The notes: generated by a model from the letters alone, not told the origin. Positions 1 through 8,478 are shown, numbered from the stretch's first letter. The stretch: 34,262 bases of DNA from Candidatus Bathyarchaeota archaeon (GCA_020352645.1 CP070683.1:1157514-1191775), one strand, 5' to 3'. Numbers and translations: made by a program.

Positions 1-2
1 GC

Positions 3-1037
3 GGCTCAAACCCCCTGTCCACGCAGGATGAAGTTGCCGCTGTCCTTGCAGAAAGGGGAGTCAAAATATACGCATGGCGGGACCAATCAACTGAGGAGTA
101 CTACTGGTGCATTGAAAAGGTGCTGAGCTGCAACCCCCACATAACAATGGATGATGGTGCGGATTTAGTCAGCACAATTCACTCTAACAAGTCGGAACTC
201 ATCCCAGAAATCAAAGGTGGAACAGAAGAAACCACAACAGGTGTTATGCGACTGCGAGCCATGGCATTGAAAGAAGAGCTGAAGTATCCGATAATAGCTG
301 TGAACGATGCGCATACGAAATATCTTTTCGACAACCGCTATGGAACAGGACAAAGCACTATTGATGGCATACTAAGAGCCACAAGCGTTCTTCTTGCGGG
401 TAAGACGTTCGTCGCGGCAGGGTATGGGTGGTGCGGACGTGGACTGGCGTTGAGAGCACGGGGAATGGGTGCAAACGTAGTTGTAACCGAAACGAATCCA
501 ATCAAGGCCTTGGAGGCTGTCATGGAAGGATTTCGGGTCATGACCATGAGTAACGCAGCTGAGATAGGTGACATTTTTGTCACTACAACGGGAAACAAGA
601 ACGTGATTCGCAAAGAGCACTTTGAAAAGATGAGAGATGGTGCGATACTAGCGAATAGCGGCCACTTCAATGTTGAAATAGATATTCCCGAGCTTGAAAG
701 AATGACGATTCGTCGAAGGACTATTCGCCGGAACATGGACGAACATCAGCTGAATGATGGAAGAAAGCTTTACCTACTCGGCAAAGGAAGACTGATTAAC
801 CTTGCAGCTGCAGAGGGTCACCCTTCCGAAGTAATGGATATGTCCTTTGCTAACCAAGCCCTTTGCATAGAGCATCTGGTTAAGGAACAAAAATACGATC
901 CGGGAGTGTACAGAGTTCCCAAGGAAATTGATGAGCTGGTTGCTAGGATAAAACTCAGGGCAATAGAGACAGAAATCGATAGCCTAACGGAAGAACAGAA
1001 ACAGTACCTTGCTAATTGGGAAGCTGGAACCACATAA
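3..1037 (+). CDS. ahcY: S-adenosylhomocysteinase, 5'-truncated by window edge
   Basis: Hydrolyses S-adenosylhomocysteine to adenosine and homocysteine in the cytosol, relieving product inhibition of methyltransferases; NAD-dependent. The reading frame is open from position 3, so the gene starts left of the window; about 344 C-terminal residues are present, against roughly 415 for the family. The visible start reads [13 protein letters not shown], a hallmark of the family, and the NAD-binding glycine motif GYGWCG lies near 423-440, followed by [10 protein letters not shown]. The C-terminal part has the usual [16 protein letters not shown] stretch. It is followed after 58 nt by a small membrane protein gene on the same strand. 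Identity is very secure; only the N-terminus is unseen. Confidence 0.97.
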   Translation, partial: GSNPLSTQDEVAAVLAERGVKIYAWRDQSTEEYYWCIEKVLSCNPHITMDDGADLVSTIHSNKSELIPEIKGGTEETTTGVMRLRAMALKEELKYPIIAVNDAHTKYLFDNRYGTGQSTIDGILRATSVLLAGKTFVAAGYGWCGRGLALRARGMGANVVVTETNPIKALEAVMEGFRVMTMSNAAEIGDIFVTTTGNKNVIRKEHFEKMRDGAILANSGHFNVEIDIPELERMTIRRRTIRRNMDEHQLNDGRKLYLLGKGRLINLAAAEGHPSEVMDMSFANQALCIEHLVKEQKYDPGVYRVPKEIDELVARIKLRAIETEIDSLTEEQKQYLANWEAGTT

Positions 1038-1095
1038 TATATGGTAAAGCTTATAACATCAACGAAACTAAAAGGGGCTACAAAGCGGTGATAGC

Positions 1096-1425
1096 ATGGT
1101 GAGTAAAGATCAAGGAATAGGCGGCTTAATTTTTCTCATATGTGTGGTTATAGCTATCGGCTACACACTAGGACTCTTTTGGTTTGGTGATCCTCTAGGT
1201 GAAACTTCATGGTCACTGGCATTTTGGCTAATAGCAATCCCTGTATACCTTGCATTCATACTGATTCTAGGAATTGGAGCTTGGATCGGCTGGACGATGG
1301 CCACTACTCCGCCGCCCAAGCCAATTGAAGAAATCGAGGCTGAAGAAAAGGAAGAAAAGGCAAAAGAGAAGGAAGAGGAAGAGCCGCAGGAAAAGGGAGA
1401 GAAAGAGGAAGAACATAAGGAATAG
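1096..1425 (+). CDS. Small two-helix membrane protein with acidic Glu/Lys tail
   Basis: No family recognised. The 109-residue product has two clear hydrophobic segments (about residues 9-30, GGLIFLICVVIAIGYTLGLF, and 40-65) joined by a short loop, then a C-terminal tail of about 40 residues made almost only of Glu and Lys after a TPPPKP linker. The tail would be cytoplasmic and highly charged, and may be a protein-interaction or spacer segment. The ATG at 1096 is the only good start, with a weak GGTGAT upstream. Lies between ahcY and a nucleotidyltransferase gene on the same strand with 58-59 nt gaps, so cotranscription is possible. Codon pattern and hydrophobic layout favour a real gene; function unknown. 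Confidence 0.75.
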   Translation: MVSKDQGIGGLIFLICVVIAIGYTLGLFWFGDPLGETSWSLAFWLIAIPVYLAFILILGIGAWIGWTMATTPPPKPIEEIEAEEKEEKAKEKEEEEPQEKGEKEEEHKE

Positions 1426-1484
1426 CAGTCCGGCGCGAAACACTTTTTCCCTTATTCTCAAAGATATGCTACTGGGGACGCTAA

Positions 1485-2234
1485 ATGAGTAGTGTTAAGG
1501 CACTTGTGTTATGTGGAGGAGAAGGAAAAAGACTCCGACCAATAACATACTACATTCAAAAGACCATGATTCCGATAGGTTATAATCAACGACCACTCCT
1601 TGAATATGTTGTTCGCCTTCTGAAATTCCATGGTATCAACGATATCAACCTCTTGGTTGGATACAAAGCGGAGCAAATCCAGAACTATTTCAACGATGGA
1701 ACAAAGTTTGACGTTGAGATAAGCTACATACATGATAGCCAAACACTAGGGGGAAATGGCGGTGCTGTAATCAACGCTTATCAAGAAGGCGGCTTCGACG
1801 AGAATGACCTTCTTCTCGTGTATTACGGAGACATACTCACGAACGTGAATCTGACACAGCTGATCAGCTTCAGCAAGGACAGAAAAGCAACGGCAACGGT
1901 AGCGCTAGCTTCTAGCTTTGAGGTTAGAGTGGGCGTAGCTGAGATTGAAGAAGATGGCAAGATTCGAGGGTTCATTGAAAAACCAAAGCTGGAGAAACCA
2001 GTGAGCATAGGACTCTTGGCTCTTAAGGGCAAAGCCTTTGGTGAAGCAAGAAGATTGATTAGAGACAAAACATCACTGGATTTGATGGGAGACGTATTGC
2101 CCTATTTGATAGCAAAAGGCGAACGAGTTTATGGATATGTGTCCGATGCTTTCTGGTACGACGTGGGCAGCACAGAAGCTTATGAGAAGCTGAACAGCAA
2201 AAGAGTCAAAGAAGCTTTCTCATTCCTTCCTTAA
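1485..2234 (+). CDS. Sugar-phosphate nucleotidyltransferase (NTP_transferase family)
   Basis: Joins an NTP to a hexose 1-phosphate to form an activated sugar (NDP-glucose or GDP-mannose type) and pyrophosphate, feeding glycan or S-layer sugar synthesis. The 249-residue protein is a single Rossmann-like catalytic domain. The signature GGEGKRLRPIT is at residues 11-21, with Lys26 as the expected phosphate-binding lysine. The metal-binding aspartate is in YYGD (D116). GFIEKP and the closing FWYDVGSTEAYEKLN are typical of glucose-1-phosphate nucleotidyltransferases. It lacks the C-terminal left-handed beta-helix domain found in longer GDP-mannose pyrophosphorylases and GlmU-like enzymes, so it is a minimal form. 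Substrate cannot be decided from sequence. ATG at 1485 is a clear start. Confidence 0.92.
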   Translation: MSSVKALVLCGGEGKRLRPITYYIQKTMIPIGYNQRPLLEYVVRLLKFHGINDINLLVGYKAEQIQNYFNDGTKFDVEISYIHDSQTLGGNGGAVINAYQEGGFDENDLLLVYYGDILTNVNLTQLISFSKDRKATATVALASSFEVRVGVAEIEEDGKIRGFIEKPKLEKPVSIGLLALKGKAFGEARRLIRDKTSLDLMGDVLPYLIAKGERVYGYVSDAFWYDVGSTEAYEKLNSKRVKEAFSFLP

Positions 2235-2260
2235 ACCTAGGATATTATTGATGAGTATGA

Positions 2261-2268
2261 GTTATAAG
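2261..2268 (+). promoter_or_regulatory. TATA-like box for the coiled-coil/AAA+ unit
   Basis: GTTATAAG lies 26-33 nt before the GTG at 2294, in the short gap after the nucleotidyltransferase gene. With the usual archaeal TATA-to-start distance, transcription would begin around 2290, giving a nearly leaderless message for the first GTG, or about 15 nt of leader for the second GTG at 2306. This gives the two-gene unit its own promoter. Assigned by eye only. Confidence 0.4.
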
Positions 2269-2293
2269 CCCAACATTCATAGGATATGATTCC

Positions 2294-4006
2294 GTGGAGG
2301 AGAAGGTGATCCCCTCTTATCTGGCACTGCCTTACGCCACAGAAGACAGCACCAGAAAGGCCAAGTTCTCCGAGGAGATGGAGATTGCTGCTCTTCTTTG
2401 TGCAGCAGAAGCCGACAGAAGGAAGAAGTCAAGGTTCCTCAGAGGGGGAACTGAAACTCTTACATTCTTATCAAAGCTTCATTATCCTATGTGGGCTGTA
2501 CCTTGGGAAAACAGCAGCATGCTGATAGACGGAATGGGAATCGTTGTTGATCACGTCTTATATTCAAAGCTACCTGATGTTGAAGCCTTCATTGAACATC
2601 TAAAGCGAAGTACCAGTGTCCACGAGCTTTTCAAAAGTACGATAAGAAGCCACAGTGACACATTTCTTGAGTGCATTTCACAAACAGAGTTTCCAGTGGA
2701 AGGGCGCATAACTGGAAAAGAGACCTTGGAGGACATTTTTGAGCAGATAAAAGAAAGCAAAACACAGGCTTCCAGCCGTACTGAACAGCGGCTTGTATTG
2801 GTGCAACCGATTATCAATGAAGAAAGAGCGGTCGAGATCAGGCGAAACGTTGCAAAACACCATAACAAGCTTCAATCAGAAATAAAGGGTCTCCAACTTG
2901 CAGTTAAGACCGTAACTGAAGAAACAAGAAAGCATGAAGGCAAGTTGAACCACGAGCTTGAGGTAGCAAAGGAGAGCTATGAAGCCGAAATATCGAAAAC
3001 AAAAACTGAAGTTGAAGGGAAAGTGGGGCGTCTAGCTGAGGAGAGAGATGGAAAAATCGAGAAAGTAACTTCGACCTATAAGAAGGAAGTGGAAGCAAGA
3101 TTCCAAGAAAGAAAGAAATGTGAGCAGGAACTGCTCAGAATCGAGCAAAGGAGAAATGAGTATGAGAAGAGGAAAGAGCTGAGGAAGCGAAAGAACGACG
3201 AGGTTGGAGAAGCTCGATGGAATACCAGAATACGTCACACTGAGGACCAGATTTCCGCGGTGAAGGCAAAGATCAAGGCACTCTCTGACTTCATTGAAAG
3301 AGCGAATAAGGAAACGGACAAGACTGCAAAAACTCTCCACAACAACTACCAAAGGCTAATTGAGGAAGAAGAAGTAAGAATCTCGAATCTAGTAGCTCTC
3401 CGAGACTCTAAGATTAGCAGTAAAGAGCAAGAAATTGATGAGCTACACAAAGAGATGCTAATCATAACTGAAAAGATTGAAAGGTTGATCGATTTCAAAC
3501 GTGAACGTTCTTTGAAATTGAGGGAAGGTGTTATCCCTTGGAAAATCCAACGACCTGTTTTGATTCGCGTACCATTCTACATTATTTTGTACACGTCAGA
3601 GAAGGATAGAAGGTTTCTAGTTCGCTCACCTGTTGTCGCCAGAGATCATAAAGGATTCACTGTGAAGATTCGGAAGATAGGAGGTCTTTTAAAGTCAGGA
3701 CCCAAAATGAGCACTCTTTTGAAAAGCAGATCAAAAACATTAGAGAAACTGATGAAAAGCTTCGAAGAAAAAACAAATCTCGATACGACAGCTCAAAGAG
3801 CCCTGAGCAAACTCGGCATCACCCATAATATACTGACATCAAAGGGCTTCAAAGAAAAAATCAACAAGGGTTTGAATGAGCTTGAAGCTGAGAGGTGGCT
3901 GAAACCTGAAGAAAAACAGCTCATACTCGAAATATACGCAGGAGCGGCAGCTTCAGAGAATCATGTTAGAATGAATGAGAACACTTCTCCCAGTGGCGCA
4001 TCATGA
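2294..4006 (+). CDS. Long coiled-coil protein, partner of the AAA+ ATPase
   Basis: No named family recognised. The 570-residue product has three parts: a globular N-terminal domain (about 1-175) containing a hydrophobic motif LHYPMWAVPW; a coiled coil of about 230 residues (roughly 180-408) rich in Glu, Lys and Arg heptads; and a C-terminal domain (about 410-570) beginning with beta-like strands (IPWKIQRPVLIRVPFYIILY) and ending in a helical, polar segment. No P-loop, signal peptide or membrane helix is visible. Two starts are possible: GTG at 2294, nearly leaderless, or GTG at 2306, preceded by GGAGG at 2296-2300 with 5-nt spacing. The stop overlaps the start of the next gene as ATGA, so the two proteins are probably translationally coupled and work together. 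The head-coil-head plan recalls SMC-like or scaffold proteins, but without the ATPase head, which the next gene may supply. Confidence 0.85.
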   Translation: MEEKVIPSYLALPYATEDSTRKAKFSEEMEIAALLCAAEADRRKKSRFLRGGTETLTFLSKLHYPMWAVPWENSSMLIDGMGIVVDHVLYSKLPDVEAFIEHLKRSTSVHELFKSTIRSHSDTFLECISQTEFPVEGRITGKETLEDIFEQIKESKTQASSRTEQRLVLVQPIINEERAVEIRRNVAKHHNKLQSEIKGLQLAVKTVTEETRKHEGKLNHELEVAKESYEAEISKTKTEVEGKVGRLAEERDGKIEKVTSTYKKEVEARFQERKKCEQELLRIEQRRNEYEKRKELRKRKNDEVGEARWNTRIRHTEDQISAVKAKIKALSDFIERANKETDKTAKTLHNNYQRLIEEEEVRISNLVALRDSKISSKEQEIDELHKEMLIITEKIERLIDFKRERSLKLREGVIPWKIQRPVLIRVPFYIILYTSEKDRRFLVRSPVVARDHKGFTVKIRKIGGLLKSGPKMSTLLKSRSKTLEKLMKSFEEKTNLDTTAQRALSKLGITHNILTSKGFKEKINKGLNELEAERWLKPEEKQLILEIYAGAAASENHVRMNENTSPSGAS

Positions 4007-5742
4007 CGTATTATGATGATGAGGTTGTGGAACGTAAGCTTCTACTTAAACGGGTCTTCACTAGAAGCACACTTCTCCAGATAGGAAAGATCATGGAAAT
4101 TCCCTATTTCAATACTATTGATAACGTGTGGGATCTAGACTATGATAAGGCGGCTCTCGAGATCGCTTCAAACATAGAAAGCGAACAACTCAAGGAGATC
4201 TTCAGAAACCATAAACCACGGACTTGGGCTGTGTTCAGGGGGAGACACTATACCTTTGAAGCCGGAGATCTCCGGCTTGGAGGTTCTTGGCAGGAAATCG
4301 AAGCTGCAATCGCTCAGACGAAACAGAAATTCGGCGAAAACAGCGTTGTCATACTAAGGCGCCTGGCTGAGTCTGGAGGAGGGGTCAGCCTAGAGGACAT
4401 ACGATCAAAGCTATCGTCGAGTGTTGATCCTTCACCCATATTATCCGATCTTGAAGAGCTAAAGGTCATCGTGACCTCCTATAAGAGCAAAGACTTCCAA
4501 GAATGGACCATACTTGAAGAAACGTCCCCAATAATCCGTTCAAAGCTGGGATTGGCCACCTATACAGTTGACAGAGAAGTCAGGGATCTCGTAAAGGTCA
4601 GTGCAGTAGATGAAGAAGGCCGTGTAATAGATAGAAAGGACAGAGAGTTGGATTATTATCTGATAGATCTCCTCAAACATCGAGTTGACTCCGTGGTGAA
4701 ATTCGGGAAGTCGTTTTCCATTTCTTACCTAGCTGACTACTTGAGAGAGCTTTTTGGGCCAATCCTCTTTTTTGACAGTTTGCTAAGTATCACTCAGCAA
4801 TACGGACTCGCTAATGTTGAGATCACACATCAAAAGGGAAAGACAGGAATGCAGACAGGTTGGAATCTCTCCCTGTTCGGAGAGCCTGGAACAGGAAAGA
4901 GCTTTTCTATTAGAGATATTATTCTCGGCAAGAATGACGGAAAGATTTCGCCTCATGGAATCCCAGGACGCAACAGATATGCTGGCGGAATGACTCCGGC
5001 CAGGTTTATACGAATAGGTCAAGCGTATTCCGGAAGAATATTCAACTTCGTCATCCCTGAATTCAACGACTGGTTCAAGTATAAGGGCATGGTTGAGCCA
5101 CTAAAGCTTGCTATGGAACGAGGCGTCTTGAAATACGAGACACAAAGGGAGGTGGTTGGGCCTTACCGTTTCAGCAGCTTCTTCAGCGTAAACTACAATG
5201 TGGCTGCTTTCAGCAGAGGCTATGAAGTGACGATTCGAGATCCGAATTTCAATGCGATTGAAGACCGAATGCTTTGTCGTCTACACAAGCTCACTAAAGC
5301 ACGTTTCATTGAACTCGCTGAAAGTCAAATGCGCTTGGCTTTTGGAAAAATAGACGTAGAAGAAGGAGCGCAGTTGGTCAGGGATCACTTGACCCTTGTC
5401 TATGCAGCTGAGACTAAGCATCCTCTCGTGAAAAGCAGATTTCCGGCAAAGCCAATTATGTTGACTCCGAAGGCACAAAAGCTTCTGATAAGAGCTAGAA
5501 AAGCTATTCTGGCCGAGATACCTCAAAGAGTCATCAGGTTCTCAGCACGCTTGGAAGACAGGGCTATACGCTTTGCCTGCGCCGCTTCACTACTAAGCTA
5601 CTTCCAGTCAGAGCTTGATCACATTCCATTGAATGACGAAGCGTTGGAATATGCTGTTAAATTGTATGTTGAGGAAGCTTCAGTAAGATCTCGAGAGCAA
5701 TTCTTGCCTGAATCAGTCTTGAGCAAAATCCCGCTTAATTAG
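4003..5742 (+). CDS. AAA+ ATPase of MCM/MoxR-like type with N-terminal winged helix
   Basis: Predicted ATP-driven remodeller of unknown target. The 579-residue protein has a poorly conserved N-terminal region, a winged-helix-like segment (about 112-160), a linker rich in charged residues, then an AAA+ module with Walker A GEPGTGKS at 293-300. The Walker B position reads FNFVIPEFND (349-356): the Glu is kept but the usual Asp is Pro. A following PLKLAMERGVLKYET segment resembles the pre-sensor-1 hairpin and helix-2 insert of MCM and MoxR ATPases (EAMEEG...), FFSVNYN supplies a sensor-1 Asn, and EDRMLCRL resembles the DRFL.R arginine motif. C-terminal helices follow. Its ATG overlaps the upstream coiled-coil gene by 4 nt; its end overlaps the opposing radical-SAM gene by 8 nt. 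The exact AAA+ family is not recognised. Confidence 0.87.
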   Translation: MTYYDDEVVERKLLLKRVFTRSTLLQIGKIMEIPYFNTIDNVWDLDYDKAALEIASNIESEQLKEIFRNHKPRTWAVFRGRHYTFEAGDLRLGGSWQEIEAAIAQTKQKFGENSVVILRRLAESGGGVSLEDIRSKLSSSVDPSPILSDLEELKVIVTSYKSKDFQEWTILEETSPIIRSKLGLATYTVDREVRDLVKVSAVDEEGRVIDRKDRELDYYLIDLLKHRVDSVVKFGKSFSISYLADYLRELFGPILFFDSLLSITQQYGLANVEITHQKGKTGMQTGWNLSLFGEPGTGKSFSIRDIILGKNDGKISPHGIPGRNRYAGGMTPARFIRIGQAYSGRIFNFVIPEFNDWFKYKGMVEPLKLAMERGVLKYETQREVVGPYRFSSFFSVNYNVAAFSRGYEVTIRDPNFNAIEDRMLCRLHKLTKARFIELAESQMRLAFGKIDVEEGAQLVRDHLTLVYAAETKHPLVKSRFPAKPIMLTPKAQKLLIRARKAILAEIPQRVIRFSARLEDRAIRFACAASLLSYFQSELDHIPLNDEALEYAVKLYVEEASVRSREQFLPESVLSKIPLN

Positions 5743-6457
5743 TGTGTCTTAGACAAGTGTTGGGCACTGTTCTCCTTGCTAGCTCTAGAAACTCTTCCAT
5801 TTTGCTTGACGAAAAAGATGTTATATTCCCGAATTTCGGATCAATCGTTTCAACGCCTCCTTTGAAGCACTGGAGAACGTATTTCCTGCAGCCCTTAATT
5901 CTGTGGCAGATCTGCAAAACATCCTCTTCTTCATGAATCTCTGGAACTAATGTTGTGCGGAACTCGTATTTCACAAGGTCACCTAGTAGAATGCCAATCG
6001 TTTTCTCCACTCTATTCAACAGTCTGCCATCTTCCACTCCCGTAGCATGTGAGTATTTCCTGCTGACCAAAGGCGCCTTTATGTCAAGCGCCACATAATC
6101 TACAAGTTCTTTTGTGACTAGTTTCTTCACTACCTCTGGATTGGTACCGTTGGTGTCAAGCTTGACTCTGAAGCCTAGTTTCATAATACTTCCACATAGG
6201 CTGGCAAGTTCCTTGTGAATCGTTGGTTCACCTCCAGTTACAACTACACCGTCAATCCAGTCTCTTTTTCTTTTCAGATAATGTTCGATCTCGCTGTAAG
6301 GCTTTGTCTCGATCTGATCTGGATTCAGGACAAGGTTCGTGTTATGACAGAAAGGGCAACGGAAGTTACAGTAGGGCAAGAACAGAACTGTTGATAGTTT
6401 CCCGCTCCAATCCACACTGCTAAGAGGAATGAAGCCTTTGATTTGAGGCAGTCTCAT
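5735..6457 (-). CDS. nrdG: Anaerobic ribonucleotide reductase-activating radical SAM protein (NrdG2-like)
   Basis: Likely generates the glycyl radical on a class III ribonucleotide reductase by reductive cleavage of S-adenosylmethionine. The 240-residue cytosolic protein has the radical-SAM cluster motif CNFRCPFC (CX3CX2C) near residue 30, then VVVTGGEPT (the GGE motif) and KLDTNGT. Length and the N-terminal KGFIPLSSVDWSGKLSTVLF match archaeal and bacterial NrdG2-type activases (TIGR02495) rather than classical short NrdG. It overlaps the upstream thioredoxin-like gene as ATGA, so the two are coupled; a small redox protein next to an activase fits anaerobic deoxynucleotide synthesis. The reductase NrdD itself is not in the window, so another glycyl-radical enzyme target cannot be excluded. 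Confidence 0.88.
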   Translation of the reverse strand: MRLPQIKGFIPLSSVDWSGKLSTVLFLPYCNFRCPFCHNTNLVLNPDQIETKPYSEIEHYLKRKRDWIDGVVVTGGEPTIHKELASLCGSIMKLGFRVKLDTNGTNPEVVKKLVTKELVDYVALDIKAPLVSRKYSHATGVEDGRLLNRVEKTIGILLGDLVKYEFRTTLVPEIHEEEDVLQICHRIKGCRKYVLQCFKGGVETIDPKFGNITSFSSSKMEEFLELARRTVPNTCLRHTN

Positions 6458-6711
6458 TTCCCTAGTCGTTTCCTTATCTCAATATCCAGCTCTTCTCTTG
6501 AAACCAGCTTTCCCCTCGCTATGACTTCTCCATCTATGGCTATGCTTGGTGTGCTCATTATTTGATGCATTAGCCCATCGAGTTGACCATCAGGCGTGCT
6601 GATGTCGACCTCTACGTACTTGAGATCGTGTTTCTGGGCAAGCTCTTGAGAAACCTTCTTTGCCGCAGGGCAGTTCCTGCAAGTCGGAAGAGTGAAAACC
6701 TTCAACTCCAT
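6454..6711 (-). CDS. Thioredoxin/glutaredoxin-like small redox protein
   Basis: Dithiol-disulphide exchange protein of about 85 residues with a thioredoxin fold. The active site is PTCRNC near the N-terminus (CXXC), and the cis-proline loop is in MSTPSIAIDGE. The overall length and layout resemble NrdH-like or archaeal mini-thioredoxins that reduce ribonucleotide reductase. I place the start at the ATG of MELKVF (6711), which fits the family N-terminus. A TTG two codons upstream (6717) is the alternative; GGAG lies 4 nt from the TTG and 10 nt from the ATG. A TATA-like TTGTATAG near 6739-6747 would give a start of transcription close to 6716. It is the first gene of a two-gene unit with the radical-SAM activase, overlapping it by 4 nt. 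Confidence 0.88.
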   Translation of the reverse strand: MELKVFTLPTCRNCPAAKKVSQELAQKHDLKYVEVDISTPDGQLDGLMHQIMSTPSIAIDGEVIARGKLVSREELDIEIRKRLGK

Positions 6712-6819
6712 ATTCAAGATGCTCCAATCACCACAACTCTATACAAGCAGTAGTCTTAGCTTTTTCTGCGATAGGAATCGGATTTTTCCGTCGCTTTCAC
6801 GTACTGTGGCGTTCTAAGA

Positions 6820-7263
6820 CTAAATGTCAAGTATGAACTTGACTGTAACGTATTCAGAGCCTCTTATTATCTCCATCTGGTGATACGTTACGGCTTTTAT
6901 TCCAACTTTTGGAGGATGTTTCGCGGAATCGAATTTTTCGCCTCTGATCCTAGCACACAAGTGATAGTTCTTCCCTACTCTGCTGAGGCTAGTTACTTCA
7001 AATTCAGAATAGACTCTATATGTCGTCTCAAACTTAATTATCAAAGCTTCTATCCAGTTATAGAGTAGTGCTTTTTCGTCGAAGCCATCAACTTCCAGTT
7101 CTTCCTCAATTTGGGGTGCTATTCTGTCGGTGTCGGTCATCGATTGAAAAGTAGCTAAGGCAGCGTTTTCGAAAGCTTCTTCTAAAGTCTTGCCGTACGC
7201 TGCAATGTATATGTCTGCGGTGTGTTCCAGAAACTGAAATCTACGTTTTGGGATTAAGCACAT
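6820..7263 (-). CDS. Archease (tRNA-ligase RtcB activator family)
   Basis: Archease is a small metal-binding protein that speeds guanylylation and turnover of the RNA ligase RtcB and helps tRNA methyltransferases, so it acts in tRNA splicing and repair. The motif FQFLEHTADIYIAAYG at the N-terminus, with the conserved His-Thr-Ala-Asp, the middle LLYNWIEALI, and the C-terminal GIKAVTYHQMEI and VKFILDI are all family hallmarks. The frame is open to a GTG at 7317, but family length (about 140 residues) favours the ATG at 7263, used here (147 residues); an ATG at 7278 is a third choice. AGGAGG directly abuts the 7263 ATG, too close for an ordinary Shine-Dalgarno site, so the start is unsettled. 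RtcB is not in this window. Confidence 0.93.
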   Translation of the reverse strand: MCLIPKRRFQFLEHTADIYIAAYGKTLEEAFENAALATFQSMTDTDRIAPQIEEELEVDGFDEKALLYNWIEALIIKFETTYRVYSEFEVTSLSRVGKNYHLCARIRGEKFDSAKHPPKVGIKAVTYHQMEIIRGSEYVTVKFILDI

Positions 7264-7348
7264 CCTCCTACGCAGCATTGCCAGTAAATGCTCAGTTTCA
7301 CCCTCAAGAATCCTCACCCTGTAATAGGAAGATCGAGCACAAGATCCA

Positions 7349-8395
7349 CTAGAACACTCTTGCGGCTTCTCTAACTGCTAGGGTGGCTAGCTTAGCTGCC
7401 TTTTCCACATCGCCGAGTGAAAGCATTGATGAAGGACTGTGGATGTAACGTGTGGGCACAGACACTACTCCGCATGGTACTCCTTCCCGAGTTAAAGCAA
7501 TTCGTGCTGCATCTGTCGAGCCTGACATCCCCGTTTCAAGTTGGTAAGGGATATCAGCCTTCTCTGCGGCATCTACAAGCATGGAAAGCACCTTTGGGTG
7601 TGTGATCAGACCGGAATCCATTATTCCAATGGCTGGACCTTTCTTCATTTTTATAGGGGCTTGAACCTCTTTGACACCTGGGACATCACCAGCGACGGTG
7701 ACATCCAACGCTATTGCCACATCCGGGCAAATCTGGAAAGCTGATACACAGGCACCTCTGAGACCTACCTCTTCTTGCACGGTTCCAACGAAATATGTTG
7801 TACAATCGAAATCTTCGAGCTGTTTCAATACCTCTAATAGAAGCGAGCAGCCTACACGATCATCAAAAGCTTTTCCTATTACAAGATCTGGGGTGATCTT
7901 GTCGAATCTTATATCGAAACTTACGACATCTCCAACCTTCACTCCGGTTTCACGTGCTTCTTCTCTGTTGCTCACACCTACATCTATGAAGAGGCTATCG
8001 GCTTCTATGGTCTTCTTCCTTTCATCCTCTTTCATAATGTGCGGCGGCTTCGACCCAACGATCCCGGGTCTTCTTCCTTTTTCCGTGTGAACGAGCACTC
8101 GTTGTGCAATCAGAACGCGGTCATCTATGCCTCCGAGCTTTGCAAACTGCAGAAACCCGTCCTTAGTGATGTTCTTCACGATTAGACCAATCTCGTCCAT
8201 GTGGGCGGCTAGCATCACCTTGGGAGCTTTTTTCTTTGACGCATACTTCACGCCTATGAGGTCACCAAGTTTGTCAATGCTCATTTTGTCAACATAAGGC
8301 TTCATCATGGTTCTCAGCGTCTTTCTGACTTCGGCTTCTCTTCCAACAACTCCATATGCGTTGGAGAGTTTTTCTAAAGTGTCCACAAATCTCAA
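7349..8395 (-). CDS. M42-family metallo-aminopeptidase (glutamyl/deblocking, TET-like)
   Basis: Cytosolic binuclear-zinc aminopeptidase that trims short peptides made by the proteasome; archaeal members form dodecameric tetrahedral (TET) shells. The 348-residue protein has the metal-ligand motifs in order: AAHMDEIG (His-x-Asp, about 64-71), KAFDDRVG (bridging Asp), TVQEEVGLRG (catalytic and ligand Glu pair) and the late YIHSP histidine. The start is a TTG at 8395 with GAGGG about 9 nt upstream; a GTG three codons later is possible but has no site. Older annotations call this family endoglucanase M or cellulase, which is misleading. It is divergent from the ATP-grasp gene across an 83-nt gap. 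Confidence 0.95.
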   Translation of the reverse strand: MRFVDTLEKLSNAYGVVGREAEVRKTLRTMMKPYVDKMSIDKLGDLIGVKYASKKKAPKVMLAAHMDEIGLIVKNITKDGFLQFAKLGGIDDRVLIAQRVLVHTEKGRRPGIVGSKPPHIMKEDERKKTIEADSLFIDVGVSNREEARETGVKVGDVVSFDIRFDKITPDLVIGKAFDDRVGCSLLLEVLKQLEDFDCTTYFVGTVQEEVGLRGACVSAFQICPDVAIALDVTVAGDVPGVKEVQAPIKMKKGPAIGIMDSGLITHPKVLSMLVDAAEKADIPYQLETGMSGSTDAARIALTREGVPCGVVSVPTRYIHSPSSMLSLGDVEKAAKLATLAVREAARVF

Positions 8396-8418
8396 ATCCT
8401 GAATCCCTCGGAGATTGC

Positions 8419-8428
8419 TATTTAATGT
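8419..8428 (+). promoter_or_regulatory. AT-rich TATA-like element in divergent gap
   Basis: TATTTAATGT lies in the 83-nt gap between the divergent M42 peptidase and ATP-grasp genes. For the plus-strand gene it would place transcription start near 8450, about 29 nt before the ATG and upstream of the GGAGG site at 8466-8470. The reverse strand of the same element is also TATA-like, so it might serve both genes. By-eye call. Confidence 0.3.
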
Positions 8429-8478
8429 TGCACCTCAAGATAAACATAGAGGCGTTTCTCTGAGTTGGAGGCCATCAG

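Noticed and set aside
1274-1492. Lys/Arg-rich 72-residue plus-strand frame
   Set aside because: Out-of-frame reading of the Glu/Lys-rich tail of the membrane protein gene.
7671-8090. 139-residue plus-strand frame inside the M42 peptidase
   Set aside because: Antisense to a gene with complete catalytic motifs; no independent start or family match.
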